DNA from: an uncultured Clostridia bacterium
GTDB taxonomy: Bacteria > Bacillota > Clostridia > Christensenellales > UBA1242
Direction of reading: 5' to 3'
Length of the DNA stretch: 64,000 nucleotides
Assembly: GCA_947589025.1 (NCBI GenBank)
Contig: CANQAY010000005.1
Coordinates: 42,684 to 106,683, forward strand
A model generated the notes under the pieces. It worked only from the letters and a program-made list of their open reading frames with translations. It searched no databases and had not been told where the DNA came from. Below, in pieces: positions 57,277 through 64,000 of the stretch. Each line of letters opens with the position of its first letter. Within the stretch, counting starts at the first letter, position 1. Position numbers and translations under genes: made by a program.

Positions 57277-57810
57277 ATGCCAAGAAAAGCAAAACCAGTT
57301 TGGATCCTTTGCCCAAGGTGCGAACTTAATTATATTAAAAAGGCAGATAAATATTGCAATGTGTGCAAAAAAGAAATGAAACTTATTGAAGCCAGTGAGG
57401 ATGATATTGGTGACCTTGAGCTGTGCCCAATTTGCAAAATTAACTTTGTGCAGAGTGATCAAGAAATTTGTGATAGCTGCAAGCAAGAGCTTGGCATCAC
57501 TAACGACGACGATGGCGAAGCAAAAGATTTGGAAGATTGGCACCGCTATATTGACGACGATGATGAGGATGAAGATGAGGATGACGAACCTGAAGTTGAC
57601 ACCTCGGACGATTTGTATGATGACGAATTAGAGGATACTTCCGGCCTTGACGACGAAGGCTTTGATTTTGGCGACGACGATAAAGATGCCGACGATGACG
57701 ATGATGACGATGAAGACGACGATGACGACGATGAAGATTATGACGACGAAGATTATGATGACGATTTTGACGATGACGATGATGAGGATGAGGATGAAGA
57801 CGATGAATAA
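57277..57810 (+). CDS. Double zinc-ribbon protein with polyacidic tail
   Basis: 177 residues. Two CxxC...CxxC ribbons: Cys12/15/27/30 and Cys50/53/65/68. From about residue 76 the protein is almost only Asp and Glu, with little else after residue 130. The basic/metal-binding head and nucleic-acid-mimic-like tail recall the layout of RNA polymerase delta subunit (RpoE) and acidic chaperone tails, but the head is not the HARE-HTH of RpoE. The Shine-Dalgarno AAAGGAG is strong, and the promoter is near consensus, so it is probably well expressed. Function unknown. Confidence 0.85.
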   Translation: MPRKAKPVWILCPRCELNYIKKADKYCNVCKKEMKLIEASEDDIGDLELCPICKINFVQSDQEICDSCKQELGITNDDDGEAKDLEDWHRYIDDDDEDEDEDDEPEVDTSDDLYDDELEDTSGLDDEGFDFGDDDKDADDDDDDDEDDDDDDEDYDDEDYDDDFDDDDDEDEDEDDE

Positions 57811-57889
57811 TCGCCTTTATTTTTTGTCGAGTTTTGTTGGGTGTGATTAAAAATAAAAATGTTAAAAAAAATAAGTGTAGGGGGAAAAT

Positions 57890-58120
57890 ATGAAAAAGAT
57901 GCCCAACACTGTGGAAAACATAAAGAAAAAGATTTTGGAACTTAAAGGAAAGGAAGTGGATTTATATATAAACAGAGGCAGGCGCAAAGTTGCAAGCATG
58001 CGCGCCCGCATAGAAAATTGTTATGCCAGCGTGTTCACCGTTAAAACGCTTGAACAGGCGGTTGCCACCTATTCATATAACGACATTTTGTGCGGCGAAG
58101 TAAAAATTTCCATCGTTTAA
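57890..58120 (+). CDS. veg: Veg family protein
   Basis: 76 residues. The family signature is clear: IKKKILELKGKEVDLYINRGRRKV, then ENCYASVFTVKT where the family has YPSVFVV, and SYNDILCGEVKISI where it has SYSDVLT..V.I. In B. subtilis Veg is a small SH3-like protein, very highly transcribed, that stimulates biofilm matrix genes. The Shine-Dalgarno is GGGGG, 5-6 bases before ATG. It follows the acidic-tail gene by 79 bases, possibly on the same transcript. Confidence 0.88.
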   Translation: MKKMPNTVENIKKKILELKGKEVDLYINRGRRKVASMRARIENCYASVFTVKTLEQAVATYSYNDILCGEVKISIV

Positions 58121-58154
58121 AAAAGACATATATTTATATATATGTTTTTTTCAT

Positions 58155-58289
58155 GTCATTCCGAGCGAACGAAGTGAGCGTGGGAATCTCTTCCTCATGT
58201 CATTGCGAGCGTTGTTCATGTCATTGCGAGACACAAAGTGTCGTGGCAATCTCAGAGATTGCCACGTCGCTATCGCTCCTCGCAATGAC
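58155..58289. repeat. REP-like palindromic units related to the pheS-pheT cassette
   Basis: Unit 58155-58190 (GTCATTCCGAG...GTGGGAATCTC), a partial unit at about 58199, and two inverted units 58220-58253 (GTCATTGCGAG...GTGGCAATCTC) and 58255-58289 (GAGATTGCCAC...CTCGCAATGAC) meeting head to head, so 58220-58289 can fold as one long hairpin. The outer arms equal those at 28.9-29.1 kb. Non-coding. Confidence 0.85.
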
Positions 58290-58370
58290 ATAATATGTGT
58301 TCGTTCGCTCAGAATGACATAATATGTGTTCGTTCACTCAGAATGACATAATATGTGTTCGTTCACTCAG
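58284..58370. repeat. Three 29-bp tandem repeats
   Basis: Unit begins AATGACATAATATGTG and ends CACTCAG; copies at 58284-58312, 58313-58341 and 58342-58370 differ at one base, and a fourth starts at 58371. It overlaps the end of the last palindromic unit. Confidence 0.9.
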
Positions 58371-58383
58371 AATGACATGGGGC

Positions 58384-58412
58384 CCCCGTTAAGAACTTGC
58401 TTCTTAATGGGG
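58384..58412. terminator. Strong hairpin closing the repeat island
   Basis: CCCCGTTAAGAA-CTTGC-TTCTTAATGGGG, a 12-bp stem with one G-U. Its arm and loop share the AAGAACTTGCT string with the loop of the 29.05-kb hairpin in opposite sense. No T-run, so it may be a repeat part rather than a terminator. Confidence 0.5.
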
Positions 58413-58465
58413 CTAAGAGCACAAGAAAAAACAAGGTTGGTTTTAAACCATAATGCCTGTTTTTT

Positions 58466-59212
58466 TTATGCCCCTTCAATTAGCATTTTGTCGGCAACAA
58501 GCGCAATAAATTCTCCGTTGGTTGGTTTTTCGTTGCTAGAATAAACTTTTATGCCAAAAAGGTTGTTAATGTTTTCAATTTTGCCCCTGTTCCAAGCCAC
58601 TTCAATGGCGTGGCGGATGGCGCGCTCCACCTTGCTGGCGCTTGTGTCGTATTTAAGCGCAATGGTTGGATACAATTTTTTGGTTATAGAATTAATAATT
58701 TCTGGTTCGGCAATGGCAAGCTTAATTGCTTCGCGCAAAAATTGATAACCCTTAATGTGGGCAGGTATGCCAACGGTTATAAAAATGTTTGTAATTTTTT
58801 CTTCAAGTTGGTTGGGTGTTTTTGCATTAAAAAAAACATTTGCTTGCGGTTTAACCGAAATTATATCATTAATGCGGTCTTTTAAAGTGGCAATGTCAAA
58901 CGGCTTTATGCAATAATATTTTGCGCCAAGCGAAATTGCCTTGTTAATAAATCCGTCTATAGAAAGTGAAGATTGAATTATTATGTTGGTTTTTTCATCT
59001 TTCACCGATTCAAGCACTTTAAAGCCATCGCACTTTTTAAGCACAATATCCATAATTACAACATCGGGTTTTAAATTTTTAATTAAATCAATAAGCTGTT
59101 CACCATCACTTGTTGTGGCTAAAATTTCATAATTGTCTGAAGTAAAGTTTTTGTTCATCTCGTCCAAATTGTTTTGGTCCTCATCTGCAAGTACAAGTGT
59201 GATTTTTTTCAT
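58466..59212 (-). CDS. spo0A: Sporulation master regulator Spo0A
   Basis: 248 residues: a receiver domain with the acidic pocket D10/E11/D12, phospho-acceptor Asp55 (VVIMDIVL) and the Lys of CIKPFD, a linker, and a C-terminal Spo0A DNA-binding domain with ITVGIPAHIKGYQFLREAIKLAI, TASKVERAIRHAIEVAWNRG (slightly varied) and KPTNGEFIALVADK. Phosphorylated Spo0A opens sporulation. I start at ATG 59212 with AAGGGG; the frame extends to 59245 without support. The upstream region has a consensus 0A box. Confidence 0.96.
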   Translation of the reverse strand: MKKITLVLADEDQNNLDEMNKNFTSDNYEILATTSDGEQLIDLIKNLKPDVVIMDIVLKKCDGFKVLESVKDEKTNIIIQSSLSIDGFINKAISLGAKYYCIKPFDIATLKDRINDIISVKPQANVFFNAKTPNQLEEKITNIFITVGIPAHIKGYQFLREAIKLAIAEPEIINSITKKLYPTIALKYDTSASKVERAIRHAIEVAWNRGKIENINNLFGIKVYSSNEKPTNGEFIALVADKMLIEGA

Positions 59213-59228
59213 AATATCCCCTTTTTTA

Positions 59229-59345
59229 GTGTAATTTTTACACATAAAAATAGTAACAAAAAAAATAATAAAAATAATACAAAATTAATATATAAATTTG
59301 ATTATATTTTGTTTTTTTTCATATTTTACTAATATATTTGTCGAA
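59229..59345. promoter_or_regulatory. spo0A control region: dyad GTGTAA/TTACAC and a 0A box
   Basis: 59339-59345 reads TGTCGAA, the consensus Spo0A-binding box, 127 bases upstream of spo0A and 168 upstream of the SipL-like gene. 59229-59243 is a perfect GTGTAA-TTT-TTACAC dyad just before the spo0A Shine-Dalgarno; it could be an operator or an mRNA hairpin. I could not fix a convincing -35/-10 or sigma-H promoter in this very AT-rich stretch. Confidence 0.55.
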
Positions 59346-59467
59346 ACTTATTTTTTAATTTAATTAAAAATAAAATTTTAACTAAATAAAAATAAAAATC
59401 CGTTAAAAATAAGTTAAATTGTGCATTTTAAAATAATATGTAAAAACAAAAAATTTTTTTAATTCAA

Positions 59468-59496
59468 TCATAAATTGCGTTTTTAATTTATACATT
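59468..59496 (+). promoter_or_regulatory. Possible sigma-E-type promoter of the SipL-like gene
   Basis: TCATA (59468-59472), 16-bp spacer, TATACATT (59489-59496), 7 of 8 bases of the sigma-E -10 CATACANT. Mother-cell expression would suit a coat assembly protein. Confidence 0.42.
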
Positions 59497-59512
59497 AAAG
59501 AGAGGAGATTGT

Positions 59513-61012
59513 ATGGAAGAAAATATTTTTATAACCTACGCAAAAAATTTAACAAAACAAAATTTTAGCACCATGGTTAGCGTGCCAATAGATAATAATG
59601 TTAACATTAAAACTATTTTAAATTTAGATAGTTATCTTTTTGACGTTAAGCTGGAAAACGGCAACGGCAAAGCCATTATGACGGGCAAACTTGGCGTTAA
59701 GGTTTTGTATATTGATGTGGATAACATTTTAAACACAATAACCGACAGCACCAACTTTAGCCAAACTTTTTTAGATGACGCCATTACAAGCGATTGCACC
59801 CTAAACGTGTGCGACACCACACTTGTTAACAACATCATTTCTAGCGATGGCGTGCTAAAAATTAATGTGGAAATTAGCGTTAGCCCAACCCTATATTTAA
59901 ATGTGGGGCTAAACAAAAAATCTAATTACGAAAATATGTTTGTTAAAAAAACCGAAATAGACACCAGCACAATTTCCAACGTTGTGGATGCGGCGTTTGA
60001 GCACACCATTAACATGCAAACTAAGGATAACGTTGCCAAAATTTTAAGTTACAACGCATATTTTAATGCAGAAAATGTAACCGCGGCGGACGAGTGCGCA
60101 CTGGTGGAAGGCAAGTTGTTTTGCAACCTTGTTTACGAAACGAATAAGGAAGACGGCTTTGAAATTAACGAAATTAAAGATTGCTTTAATGTTAAAACCG
60201 AAATTCCTATTGCTGGGCTAACGGGCGATGCTGTGTTGGATTTATCGTTTGTTGTGAATAAATCTAAAAACAACATTTCCACCGAGCTTGAAGACGGCAA
60301 TTGCGAAATAACCATTTTAAACAACATAAAAGTTTTTGGCGTTGCGGTAAGAAAAATTTCAATTGACCTTATTAACGATATGTTTAGCGTGGATAACGAA
60401 ATTGAATTAACCAAAGTTAGCCGCGACTATAATTCAAACATAACTTGCCAGCAGTTAACCGAAACTATAACGGGTGAAGTTAGCCTTGCCGAAAACGAAA
60501 CGGCAATTGAAAAGCTTCTTTGCAACCTTAACATAGAGCCAGAAATTACAAACACTTACATTAAGGATAACACGCTTTACATTGAAGGCATTGTAACCTC
60601 GCACATCAGTTATTTGGACGAAAACAAAACCTGCCAGCACAAGCAAACCGAACTGCCATTTGTTATAAACACAAAAATTGAATTGACATCCATAGATTGC
60701 GTGCACCCAACCGTAAATGTGTGCGATTGCAAAGTTCACGTTAGGCGCGGCACAATTATTGAACTTGAATATCTGCTTAATTTAACGCTTGCAATCTATC
60801 AAAAATCTAGCTGCGAAATGGTGGATAATTTAACCATTGGCAAGGCGGTGGATTTTAGCGATTACGACTATCAAATTTACATTGGCAAGCCAGACGAAAG
60901 CTTGTGGGAACTATCAAAACGCATAAAAATTGCGCCAGACGACCTTGTAAAATATAACAAAGATTTGCCATCCACCCTAGAGGGCGGCGAAAAGATAATA
61001 ATAAAAAGATAG
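59513..61012 (+). CDS. sipL: SipL-like spore coat morphogenetic protein (DUF3794/SPOCS repeats plus LysM)
   Basis: 499 residues. Three DUF3794 (SPOCS) beta-rich repeats fill the first 440 residues, recognisable by GKLGVKVLYID, VEGKLFCNLVYE and IEGIVTSHISYLDENK strands. The C-terminal 45 residues are a LysM domain (YQIYIGKPDESLWELSKRIKIAPDDLVKYN...GGEKIIIK). This order is that of SipL of Clostridioides difficile, which with SpoIVA anchors the coat to the forespore, its LysM being used for protein binding. The Shine-Dalgarno AGAGAGGAG is strong. It diverges from spo0A. Confidence 0.9.
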   Translation: MEENIFITYAKNLTKQNFSTMVSVPIDNNVNIKTILNLDSYLFDVKLENGNGKAIMTGKLGVKVLYIDVDNILNTITDSTNFSQTFLDDAITSDCTLNVCDTTLVNNIISSDGVLKINVEISVSPTLYLNVGLNKKSNYENMFVKKTEIDTSTISNVVDAAFEHTINMQTKDNVAKILSYNAYFNAENVTAADECALVEGKLFCNLVYETNKEDGFEINEIKDCFNVKTEIPIAGLTGDAVLDLSFVVNKSKNNISTELEDGNCEITILNNIKVFGVAVRKISIDLINDMFSVDNEIELTKVSRDYNSNITCQQLTETITGEVSLAENETAIEKLLCNLNIEPEITNTYIKDNTLYIEGIVTSHISYLDENKTCQHKQTELPFVINTKIELTSIDCVHPTVNVCDCKVHVRRGTIIELEYLLNLTLAIYQKSSCEMVDNLTIGKAVDFSDYDYQIYIGKPDESLWELSKRIKIAPDDLVKYNKDLPSTLEGGEKIIIKR

Positions 61013-61031
61013 GGCAGCCCGCCCCGTCTTT
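61012..61031 (+). terminator. Likely terminator of the SipL-like gene
   Basis: GGGC-AGCCC-GCCC followed by CGTC and six T. Confidence 0.5.
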
Positions 61032-61036
61032 TTTGT

Positions 61037-62059
61037 TTATAAATTTATTGCTTCGGTTATTTTTTGGCTTAAATATTTGCCCGCACTCTCAAGCGGAATT
61101 TTGCCCGTGGTAATTTCGCACACCGCCTCGGTTATTGGCATTTTAATTTGCAATTCTTCATTAACGCGGGCGTTAAATTCGTCCTTTTTTCTAACAAGGG
61201 CTTGCGCGGTCATAATGCCTTCAACCGACTGAATGTTATAATGCAAAAAGTTGCCAAAAAGCGCATTATTTTCCACAATTGCCTTGCCGTAGGTTAAATT
61301 TTTGCTGTTGTGGTCAAAAAGTGTGGCCTGAAAATCCCCCAAAAAGGCAAGCCCGTGTGCTGTGCTTGGGTGGCCGCCCAACGCACTTATAAACATGCCA
61401 ATTTCCTTAACGCTGGCTGGCATAAGTGGGCCTTTTTTCTGCTCCATATTGCTGCCCTCAAGCACTCCCGCCGCAATGCCAATAACATTTTTTGCTGCCG
61501 CGCCAATTTCGGTGCCAATAATGTCGTTAGAATAGGCAATATCCAACACGTTTGATTTAGAAAAGTTTTTAATTAAAAATTGCGCGTACGCCTCGTGGTA
61601 GGCGGAAATTATCATGTTGGTTGGCTGCCCGGCGTAAATACTCTGCACATGCCCCGGCCCAACCCAAACGGCAATGTTTTCTTTTTTAACGCCGTTATCC
61701 AGCAAAATTTCACTAAGCCTTCTTCCGGTGGAAACTTCCACGCCCTTCATGTTAAGGCAATATTTTTTGTTTTGATATCCCTTAATTTGCTTAATGGATT
61801 GCATAAATTCATCCAACTTTTGGCTAAGAATAGAAATTACAATAACCTCGCCAAAATTAACCGCACGCTCTAAATCGTGCGTAAGTTCAATGCCCTTAGG
61901 CAGAACCATAAATTCATTTTGCCGGTTAACAAAAAGCGGATTTATTTCAACGCCATCAACGGGCGGCAAATCCCACATAAGCACATTGTGTTTGTTTCGG
62001 TTAAGGCAGAAAGCGATGCAACTAGCCCACCTGCCTGCCCCAAGAACGGTAACTTTCAT
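61037..62059 (-). CDS. gpsA: Glycerol-3-phosphate dehydrogenase [NAD(P)+]
   Basis: 340 residues. Makes sn-glycerol-3-phosphate from dihydroxyacetone phosphate for phospholipid synthesis. Rossmann motif VTVLGAGRWASCIA (family GxGxWG; here GAGRWA), then CLNMKGVE, WVGPGHVQSI, the catalytic-Lys block EIGAAAKNVIGIAAG, and the C-terminal helical region (SVEGIMTAQALVRK, MPITEAVCEI). It starts 10 bases after lysS with the Shine-Dalgarno GGAG, so the two are co-transcribed. Confidence 0.94.
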   Translation of the reverse strand: MKVTVLGAGRWASCIAFCLNRNKHNVLMWDLPPVDGVEINPLFVNRQNEFMVLPKGIELTHDLERAVNFGEVIVISILSQKLDEFMQSIKQIKGYQNKKYCLNMKGVEVSTGRRLSEILLDNGVKKENIAVWVGPGHVQSIYAGQPTNMIISAYHEAYAQFLIKNFSKSNVLDIAYSNDIIGTEIGAAAKNVIGIAAGVLEGSNMEQKKGPLMPASVKEIGMFISALGGHPSTAHGLAFLGDFQATLFDHNSKNLTYGKAIVENNALFGNFLHYNIQSVEGIMTAQALVRKKDEFNARVNEELQIKMPITEAVCEITTGKIPLESAGKYLSQKITEAINL

Positions 62060-62069
62060 AAAACTCCAA

Positions 62070-63596
62070 TTATTCTTTATCCCCTTTATCCGTGTCCGGC
62101 TTCATAATAGGGAACAATATTGTATCTCTTAAACTTGGTAGGTCATAAATCATCATTATAAAGCGGTCAATTCCAAAGCCCAGCCCGGACATTGGTGGCA
62201 TGCCGTGTTCCATAGCAAGCAAAAAGTCTTCATCCAAATCCATAGTTTCGTCATCGCCTTGCGCCTTGTCTTTAAGTTGATCCAAAAGTGCTTGGCGCTG
62301 CTGAATTGGGTTAACCAACTCGCTGTAGGCATTCAAAATTTCCGCCCCATTAACAACAACTTGGAAAACGTCTGTAATTCTATCATCTGCATCGTTGCGG
62401 CGTGCCAATGTTTTTAAGAAAGCTGGGTAGTTATATAAAATAGTAGGGCCTACAATTTTGCTTCTAATCAATTTTTTATAAACATAATCAATAACCGCGC
62501 GGGTAGATTTATATCCGTCCAACTCCGCCCTGCTCATAACTTTGTTGCGGTCAATTTTGTCAATAAGTTCGTTAACGTCGGTAATGTTTAAAAAGTCAAA
62601 GCCCAAAAGTTCGCGCATGCGCTCAACGTAATTAATGCGCTCCCAATTTTCGTTGCCAAAATCAATTTCGTTTCCTGCAACGGTAATTTTTGTTGTGCCA
62701 ATTGTGTAAAGCATAAGCTCTTTAATAAACTTTTTAAAAAAGCGAATGTTATCTTCAAAATCCCAATATGCGGCGTACCACTCCACCTGCGTAAACTCCT
62801 GCAAATGGGTTGGGTCCATGCCCTCGTTTCTAAAATCTTTGCCCAGTTCAAACACCTTGTCAAAGCCGGCGGCAGCGGTCATTTTAAGCCAAGTTTCAAA
62901 CGCAATGCGCAGGTTGCAATCCAAATCTAGCGCGTTGTGGTGGGTAAAGAATGGCTTAGCGCTCGCACCACTAACAGCCACTTGCAACACTGGGGTTTCC
63001 ACTTCAATAAAGCCGTTTTGCTCTAAAAATCTTCGCACAAAGCTAACAGCCCGGCTGCGTGCCATAAACACTTTGCGGCTATCTTCGTTGGAAATTATGT
63101 CAAGATATCTCTGCCTATATCGACTGTCGGTGTCCTGCAGTCCGTGAAATTTTTCAGGCAGGCCCCTAAGCGCCTTAGAAAGCAACTCAAATGTTTCCAC
63201 CTGCACGGTTAATTCGCCCGTTTGGGTGCGCACAAGTTCACCGCTAACGCCAATATGGTCGGCAATATCGCAAAAATCTTTAAAGAATTTTAACCTCTCT
63301 TCTCCCACAATGTTTTGGCTTAAACTAATTTGCACACTGGTGCGGATAGGCTGGGACAAATCGTAATCAAAATTATCCCCAATTGCATAAAGGCGCGCAA
63401 AAATAAGTTTGCCAAAGGTGCGCTTAAAAATCATGCGGCCGGCAACAGAAACGTGCGTGCCTAAATCATATTTTTCAAGGTCGTGAATTTCGTGCGTTTT
63501 GTTAAATTTGGCCTTGTAAGCCTTTTCTCCGCTGGCTTCCAGCCTTTTAACCTTTTCCACCTTAATTTCAAATTCGCTTTGTGCTTCGTTTTCCAT
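62070..63596 (-). CDS. lysS: Lysine-tRNA ligase, class II
   Basis: 508 residues. An N-terminal OB-fold anticodon domain (VSVAGRMIFKRTFGKLIFARL) is followed by the class IIb core: motif 1 region SFVRRFLEQNGFIEVETPVLQ, motif 2 FDKVFELGKDFRNEGMDPTHLQEFTQVEWY, motif 3 GLGFGIDRFIMMI. The stretch after RNEG reads MDPTHLQEFTQVEWY rather than the usual ID.THNPEFT.ME.Y, a divergent but credible LysRS branch. The Shine-Dalgarno AAGGAG precedes ATG 63596. It heads lysS-gpsA. Confidence 0.93.
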   Translation of the reverse strand: MENEAQSEFEIKVEKVKRLEASGEKAYKAKFNKTHEIHDLEKYDLGTHVSVAGRMIFKRTFGKLIFARLYAIGDNFDYDLSQPIRTSVQISLSQNIVGEERLKFFKDFCDIADHIGVSGELVRTQTGELTVQVETFELLSKALRGLPEKFHGLQDTDSRYRQRYLDIISNEDSRKVFMARSRAVSFVRRFLEQNGFIEVETPVLQVAVSGASAKPFFTHHNALDLDCNLRIAFETWLKMTAAAGFDKVFELGKDFRNEGMDPTHLQEFTQVEWYAAYWDFEDNIRFFKKFIKELMLYTIGTTKITVAGNEIDFGNENWERINYVERMRELLGFDFLNITDVNELIDKIDRNKVMSRAELDGYKSTRAVIDYVYKKLIRSKIVGPTILYNYPAFLKTLARRNDADDRITDVFQVVVNGAEILNAYSELVNPIQQRQALLDQLKDKAQGDDETMDLDEDFLLAMEHGMPPMSGLGFGIDRFIMMIYDLPSLRDTILFPIMKPDTDKGDKE

Positions 63597-63628
63597 ATTT
63601 TCTCCTTAAAACAAAATAAAAATTCTAG

Positions 63629-63652
63629 TGATAGTATAACAAAACACTATCA
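63629..63652. promoter_or_regulatory. Operator-like dyad over the lysS -10 region
   Basis: TGATAGT-N10-ACTATCA, 7-bp perfect arms, centre in the spacer/-10 of the lysS promoter and 29 bases after the XRE gene stop. A repressor bound here would block lysS transcription. Confidence 0.5.
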
Positions 63653-63662
63653 AACAAGTCAA
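63633..63662 (-). promoter_or_regulatory. Promoter of lysS-gpsA
   Basis: TTGACT (63662-63657), 18-bp spacer, TATACT (63638-63633). Confidence 0.75.
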
Positions 63663-63680
63663 CAAAAATGCTCTTAAAAC

Positions 63681-63986
63681 TTATTTAAAAGTTTTAATGT
63701 GCCCAACAATTTCGCCAACCTGCTCATCGGTTAAAGAATTTACAAGTTTTTCTATCGCATATCTTTGACTTTTGCTCACCGCGCGCAAATCAACCAAATC
63801 AGCATCGTGCCCGATTAAAGTGTCCACGCTAACATTAAAAAAGTCAGCCAATCTGATAAGCGTTTCAATATTTGGCTCGGCATCTCCTCTTTCATATCTT
63901 GAAATCATTGTCCCTGCAACATTAATTTGCCTTCCCAATTCTCTTTGCGAAATATTCTTTAATTCTCTCAATTTTTTTAAATTCAT
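63681..63986 (-). CDS. XRE-family helix-turn-helix regulator, 101 residues
   Basis: The N-terminal HTH_3 domain is standard: NLKKLRELKNISQRELGRQINVAGTMISRYERGDAEPNIETLIRLADFFNVSVDTLIG. The C-terminal 40 residues are a short helical segment (SKSQRYAIEKLVNSLTDEQVGEIVGHIKTF), likely for dimerisation. Such repressors are found in phage and in chromosomal regulators alike. ATG 63986 lies 6 bases after a TATACT (63998-63993) at the window edge and has no Shine-Dalgarno, so a leaderless message is predicted; the -35 is outside the window. It sits directly upstream of lysS and its dyad. Confidence 0.92.
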   Translation of the reverse strand: MNLKKLRELKNISQRELGRQINVAGTMISRYERGDAEPNIETLIRLADFFNVSVDTLIGHDADLVDLRAVSKSQRYAIEKLVNSLTDEQVGEIVGHIKTFK

Positions 63987-64000
63987 ATTTTTAGTATAAA

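Noticed and set aside
58284-58370. Tandem 29-bp repeats as a CRISPR array
   Set aside because: Copies are directly adjacent without unique spacers, and no cas genes are near.
1-64000. tRNA or rRNA genes
   Set aside because: No cloverleaf with GTTCGA-type T-loop or rRNA signature sequence noticed on either strand. A covariance-model scan would settle this.

Overview
The window reads as chromosome of a low-G+C (about one-third by eye), endospore-forming, Gram-positive bacterium, most likely an uncultured member of the Clostridia. Evidence for this is the sporulation and germination set (Spo0A, SpoIIR, SleB/YpeB, a GerA-GerB-GerC cluster and a SipL-like DUF3794/LysM protein), a T-box in front of pheST, transamidation by GatCAB, Veg, and canonical sigma-A promoters (TTGACA, 17-bp spacer, TATAAT). 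No rRNA, tRNA, CRISPR array or intact prophage was seen.

Layout. 1-2 kb: gatC-gatA-gatB (minus; gatB runs off the left edge), preceded by a short leader that looks like a ribosome-mediated attenuator with an Asn-rich leader peptide. 2-11 kb: a signal peptidase and a 2871-residue surface lipoprotein. 11-16 kb: cysS, two very AT-rich genes (one a decayed macrodomain), a TPR glycosyltransferase, dut and two unknowns. 17-20 kb: rpmG-secE-nusG, two unknown genes, then rplK-rplA ending at a terminator without rplJ-rplL. 20-26 kb: a membrane protein, a phage-tail-like repeat protein, a VanW/G5 protein, rmuC and a decayed lipid-kinase-like protein. 26-30.5 kb: T-box-controlled pheS-pheT with a palindromic repeat cassette between them. 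30.5-36 kb: gerA-gerB-gerC behind a 561-residue FN3-like lipoprotein. 36-43 kb: PRC-barrel protein, ferritin/Mn-catalase-like protein, P-type ATPase, unknowns, a DAC (diadenylate cyclase)-like protein and an acyl-ACP thioesterase. 43-52 kb: a second giant surface protein (2821 residues) and a 0.7-kb AT-rich spacer. 52-57 kb: spoIIR-sleB-ypeB and hisS-HD hydrolase. 57-64 kb: a double zinc-ribbon protein with a polyacidic tail, veg, a palindrome/tandem-repeat island, spo0A diverging from the SipL-like gene, lysS-gpsA, and an XRE repressor.

Two themes stand out. First, many genes without a Shine-Dalgarno have a near-consensus promoter whose -10 hexamer ends 6-8 bases before ATG, so their mRNAs should be leaderless; the gatCAB leader peptide is one of them. 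Second, the gatCAB leader carries a small ORF with the residue run N-D-N-N-N, followed by mutually exclusive antiterminator and terminator hairpins. This is what an Asn-tRNA-sensing attenuator for the enzyme that makes Asn-tRNA would look like. Both claims come from reading the sequence and have not been tested.
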